A DNA stretch of 64,000 nt, from assembly GCF_001955535.1 (NCBI RefSeq), contig NZ_MPVN01000001.1, positions 1,302,001-1,366,000 on the forward strand. The letters are read 5' to 3'. The position numbers were made by a program, and so were the translations under genes. Below, one piece after another: positions 61,393 to 64,000 of this stretch (its first letter is position 1; each line of letters opens with the position of its first letter). The stretch is from Paenibacillus sp. FSL H7-0326 (lineage in GTDB: Bacteria; Bacillota; Bacilli; Paenibacillales; Paenibacillaceae). The notes below the pieces were generated by a model. It ran no database searches and had not been told where the DNA came from. It worked only from the letters and a program-made list of their open reading frames with translations.

Positions 61393-61920
61393 TCACAGCC
61401 ACCCTCTGCGATGCAGCAGTGCCTCGATTTGAGCGGTGTGATGTTTATTGTGCCAAATGAATCTTTGCAGTGCCGTATCAAGTGTGATCTTCCCCAGCAC
61501 TTCGGTACGGAGCATTCGGCTAAAATCTTCATCGGACAGGCTGCTTACGAGAACATAGAAACGTTTATGCAGGATGGCAAGCAGAGTTATGGAATCATTC
61601 ACTTCTGCTCTCCTATAATCTTCGAGCTCGGCCCATAAGTCCTCCCTGTAAGAGCTGGCGATCGGCACATCCTCGGTCAGAGCACGTTTAAACCGAATAT
61701 AGGCATTCATATCATTATCCGCCATATGATGGACGACCTGCTGAATGCTCCATCCAGCTTCTCGATAAGGGGTAAGCAGTTGTTCTGGATTTAAAGGTTC
61801 AGTGAGTCTCTTAAGATGACGCGTTATATCCAGTAATTCATCCATTCCATTCATTCTTGCTTCTGCCGACAATAGCCCAACAGGTACAAATCGACCTATA
61901 GGATAACGTAGTGGATCCAT
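61393..61920 (-). CDS. bacillithiol transferase BstA-like (YfiT, DinB family)
   Basis: 175 residues. It opens DPLRYPIGRFVP as YfiT-type proteins do. Metal-ligand histidines are in GWSIQQVVHHMADNDMNAYI (about 56-75) and FIWHNKHHTAQIEAL (about 155-169). Characterised members are zinc-dependent bacillithiol S-transferases acting in detoxification. Confidence 0.85.
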   Translation of the reverse strand: MDPLRYPIGRFVPVGLLSAEARMNGMDELLDITRHLKRLTEPLNPEQLLTPYREAGWSIQQVVHHMADNDMNAYIRFKRALTEDVPIASSYREDLWAELEDYRRAEVNDSITLLAILHKRFYVLVSSLSDEDFSRMLRTEVLGKITLDTALQRFIWHNKHHTAQIEALLHRRGWL

Positions 61921-61953
61921 GAAATCACCAACTCTCTCTCAACATGTTATATA

Positions 61954-62001
61954 AAAAATAACCCAGCCTTAAACCACGTGGATTACAGGCTGAGTTATTT
62001 T
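61954..62001. terminator. bidirectional terminator
   Basis: AAAATAACCCAGCCT pairs with AGGCTGAGTTATTTT with one mismatch. It sits between the YdbT-like gene's end and the DinB gene and can act on the minus strand for the PH-domain operon. Confidence 0.8.
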
Positions 62002-62045
62002 CCGAGAATATCGAGAATATCCTTTATAGCTATTGTATCTGTTAT

Positions 62046-63653
62046 TCACTGCTCATGTAGAGTTGAAACATCCTTGGTCCGTTCCATATACCACATGTAA
62101 AAATGATCTGCTGCTTGCACCGGCACATCCTGAGCCTTATGATGAAGAACAGGCTTTGCACGATTGGTGGTTTGGATGGAAGCTAGGTCAAGACGTCGCT
62201 GAAGTATGCCTTGCGTTACTTTGACTTCGGTGATCTTGGCTCTCTTTGAAATAAACAGACTTGTAGCAAATCCTCCGCTCTTAAACTGAACAAAATGCTC
62301 TCCAATGCTGTATCTGCAGTTAAGATAATCGAGGACTCTCCATAGCACGACACAGACAAGCAAGCCAGCGGATAATACCCACCAAGCTTCATCCCAGCCA
62401 AATAGGTTCGGCTTAAAATAAACGAGTAGCGCTGTTGCAACGATCCAGATCCAGCTTGGCCTCACAAGACGCAGCCATAACGATGTACGAGGCAAACGCT
62501 GCATATCGAGGGATACTTCATAGGCCGGCAGCATCTCGGGGATCATGGCGTGAACTTTACTTACTGGTAAAAAAGGATACAGGCTGTTCACTTCATGCTC
62601 CGCTTCCCCCACACTGCCTGCCGTGACCAGCTTGACCTCTGCCAGTCCGAGCAGCCTCTTGATGAAGGATTGCGAAATTTCAATTGCCTGCACCTTTTCT
62701 TTTGCAATGGAAAACGCAGTTTGCTCCATGACTCCTTTGGCAATATAGATCCGTTCCTCATCTGAAGAAATTTCAAAGTTTCCGTACTTAAGAAATGTAG
62801 TCACGATCCCGAGAATGACAGCCAGCAGGACGATTCCGGCAATAACCAATGAGGTCATCCACCAAGAGGATAACACCGTGGACAGTATCCCCTCGGCCTG
62901 CTCCTCGATATCGATAAATTCCTGCACATTAGAGTACAGTGTCCCCACAATGGGAATAAGGACCAGGAAGCTGAGCGATGTAAAAGAAGCCTTTAATACT
63001 TCCTTCCTGGTCGGCTTGAAATGGAGCGTGCGCTGCTGTGCTTCAGGAGCTTGTTCAGAGGTAGCAGCATGGACCGTGTCGCGGATCTCCTCCGATGATT
63101 CTTGTATCTGATCTGCTGTCAATTCGATCTCGTTCTCATCATTTGGAGCGCTGTCCATTTCGTTAGATGTGTTCTTGGAATGCATAGCAGAAGCGACACG
63201 CTCTTTATTCACTTGGTCAGCGATGTACTTCTCAATGCGATCTGCTTCGGCACGAGATATCACTTGAAACTCCACAGCCGCTTCGTCCCCCGTCATCCCT
63301 GTCTCGAACCTGATGGAGGTCACCTTAAAAATTCGATGAAACAATGAAGCATGACGGTTTACATTTTGAATTTTTCTGAATGGAATCGTTCGCTTCGATT
63401 TGACGAATACCCCTTGCGCAAGATGAAAGGAGGTATCATCGAGGCGGTAACGCTCGGTGATCCAGCGCCACACAATAGTAATAAGACAACCCACGATAAC
63501 CAGATAAAAAATCCATCTTCCGTATATGACCCACTTCGCTTCGGAACCCATTTGGATGACAAACAACAAAATAATAATGGAGAAAGTATTTTTGATCAGC
63601 TTCCATACCTCAAACAGAATTAGCAGTGGATGATAGCGTTTATCTTCGGTCAT
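62046..63653 (-). CDS. PH-domain membrane protein (YdbT-like)
   Basis: 535 residues with paired helices (about 18-35 and 42-60; 222-245 and 270-292; 388-430) and three bacterial PH (bPH2) domains: YRLDDTSFHLAQGVFVKSKR (about 70), YGNFEISSDEERIYIAKGVM (about 293) and RYSIGEHFVQFKSGGFAT (about 455). An acidic linker lies between residues 150 and 205. Its ATG overlaps the stop codon of the YdbS-like gene by four bases, so they are translationally coupled. The YdbS/YdbT pair is linked to antimicrobial resistance in Bacillus. Confidence 0.85.
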   Translation of the reverse strand: MTEDKRYHPLLILFEVWKLIKNTFSIIILLFVIQMGSEAKWVIYGRWIFYLVIVGCLITIVWRWITERYRLDDTSFHLAQGVFVKSKRTIPFRKIQNVNRHASLFHRIFKVTSIRFETGMTGDEAAVEFQVISRAEADRIEKYIADQVNKERVASAMHSKNTSNEMDSAPNDENEIELTADQIQESSEEIRDTVHAATSEQAPEAQQRTLHFKPTRKEVLKASFTSLSFLVLIPIVGTLYSNVQEFIDIEEQAEGILSTVLSSWWMTSLVIAGIVLLAVILGIVTTFLKYGNFEISSDEERIYIAKGVMEQTAFSIAKEKVQAIEISQSFIKRLLGLAEVKLVTAGSVGEAEHEVNSLYPFLPVSKVHAMIPEMLPAYEVSLDMQRLPRTSLWLRLVRPSWIWIVATALLVYFKPNLFGWDEAWWVLSAGLLVCVVLWRVLDYLNCRYSIGEHFVQFKSGGFATSLFISKRAKITEVKVTQGILQRRLDLASIQTTNRAKPVLHHKAQDVPVQAADHFYMWYMERTKDVSTLHEQ

Positions 63654-64000
63654 TCATCCACCTCTTTTATTTTGGCATAATAAGCGATTTGATCTCTCAG
63701 GTCCAGCGCAACCTGCTCAGGCAGAACTGGAATACTGTGTGAAGATCCCATCGTATCTACCGATAAAGCGTACAAATTATATTTGCGAAGCAGCGGACCC
63801 TGACGGGTAGCCACCGATTGAATCTTGGTCATGGGAATTAGCTGATGGACCTCAGTCAGCGTACCGAACTTCAGCTGGAGAAACTGCTCTGTTACATCAT
63901 AGCGCCAGTGTGCGTATAGCAGCTTGGGACGGATCAAGATATCCCAGACAGCATAGAGCACCGAGATGATCGTGAGTCCGATGAGAACCCAGCCGATCCA
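63650..64000 (-). CDS. PH-domain protein (YdbS-like), 5' end cut by window
   Basis: At least 116 residues are visible; the frame stays open to base 64000 and encodes a transmembrane helix there (VLIGLTIISVLYAVWDIL), so the start is outside. The bPH2 domain is clear: WRYDVTEQFLQLKFGTLTE and LIPMTKIQSVATRQGPLLRK. Confidence 0.82.
   Translation of the reverse strand, partial: WIGWVLIGLTIISVLYAVWDILIRPKLLYAHWRYDVTEQFLQLKFGTLTEVHQLIPMTKIQSVATRQGPLLRKYNLYALSVDTMGSSHSIPVLPEQVALDLRDQIAYYAKIKEVDE

Noticed and set aside
1..64000. tRNA, rRNA and riboswitches
   Set aside because: I saw no cloverleaf, rRNA motif or riboswitch core on either strand; a covariance-model scan would be needed to be certain.

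Overview
The window looks like chromosomal DNA of a Paenibacillus-type member of the Bacillota. Ribosome-binding sites are strong GGAGG types, TTG and GTG starts are common, sugar uptake uses lipoprotein-dependent CUT1 importers with two permeases and no dedicated ATPase, transporter genes sit next to large membrane-bound AraC regulators, and Bacillus-type families occur (RtcB, YcxB, VanW, CYP152, bacillithiol transferase, YdbS/YdbT).

Region 1 (0.1-19 kb) is plant-polysaccharide metabolism. It holds a GH95 alpha-fucosidase, a solute-binding lipoprotein with two permeases, and a membrane AraC regulator. Next comes a four-gene operon: a FAH-family dehydratase, a semialdehyde dehydrogenase, a YjhG/YagF pentonate dehydratase and a GH43 xylosidase/arabinosidase. 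Together the three enzymes form the lower part of a Weimberg-type oxidative pentose pathway to 2-oxoglutarate, with a divergent cupin-AraC regulator. A glycerate kinase/GntP permease pair follows. Three candidate CcpA (cre) sites lie upstream of these units.

Region 2 (19-36 kb) is a patchwork of small housekeeping and stress genes: S51 peptidase, DinB, HAD, RidA, pentapeptide protein, RtcB, PrpE-like phosphatase, CYP152 peroxygenase, GNATs, NUDIX, VanW, RDD, YcxB and MBL hydrolase. Several orphan gene tails show deletion and decay. Two genes appear to start at ATT.

Region 3 (36.4-57.3 kb) is the most unusual part. About twenty-three copies or fragments of a roughly 95-bp intergenic element separate small, functionally unrelated genes, nearly all on the minus strand. 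Each full copy is an imperfect inverted repeat with the layout CTAAC / 5-nt mismatch / CGTTAG / variable hairpin / CTAACG / 5-nt mismatch / GTTAG. This is the R-box, unpaired spacer, L-box and terminal-stem layout of an integron attC site. No integrase is in the window, so the region resembles an integrase-less cassette cluster (CALIN). Gene content fits: GNATs, DinB, a phosphotransferase, a CPT-like kinase, LysE, a GyrI/Cass2-like protein, FabZ, DUF2750, DUF6886 and several orphans, many frameshifted. Each full repeat also encodes a minus-strand terminator. One copy was hit by an IS110-family element exactly at the G/TT step of its outer core. The element's left end can fold into an IS110 bridge-RNA-like structure whose target loop carries a 10-nt copy of the target. 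An IS30 element lies in the ORF of the same cassette.

Region 4 (57-64 kb) returns to ordinary chromosome: a nucleotidyltransferase, small membrane proteins, a DUF2798 protein, a bacillithiol-transferase-like DinB protein and the YdbT/YdbS PH-domain pair, the last cut by the window edge.
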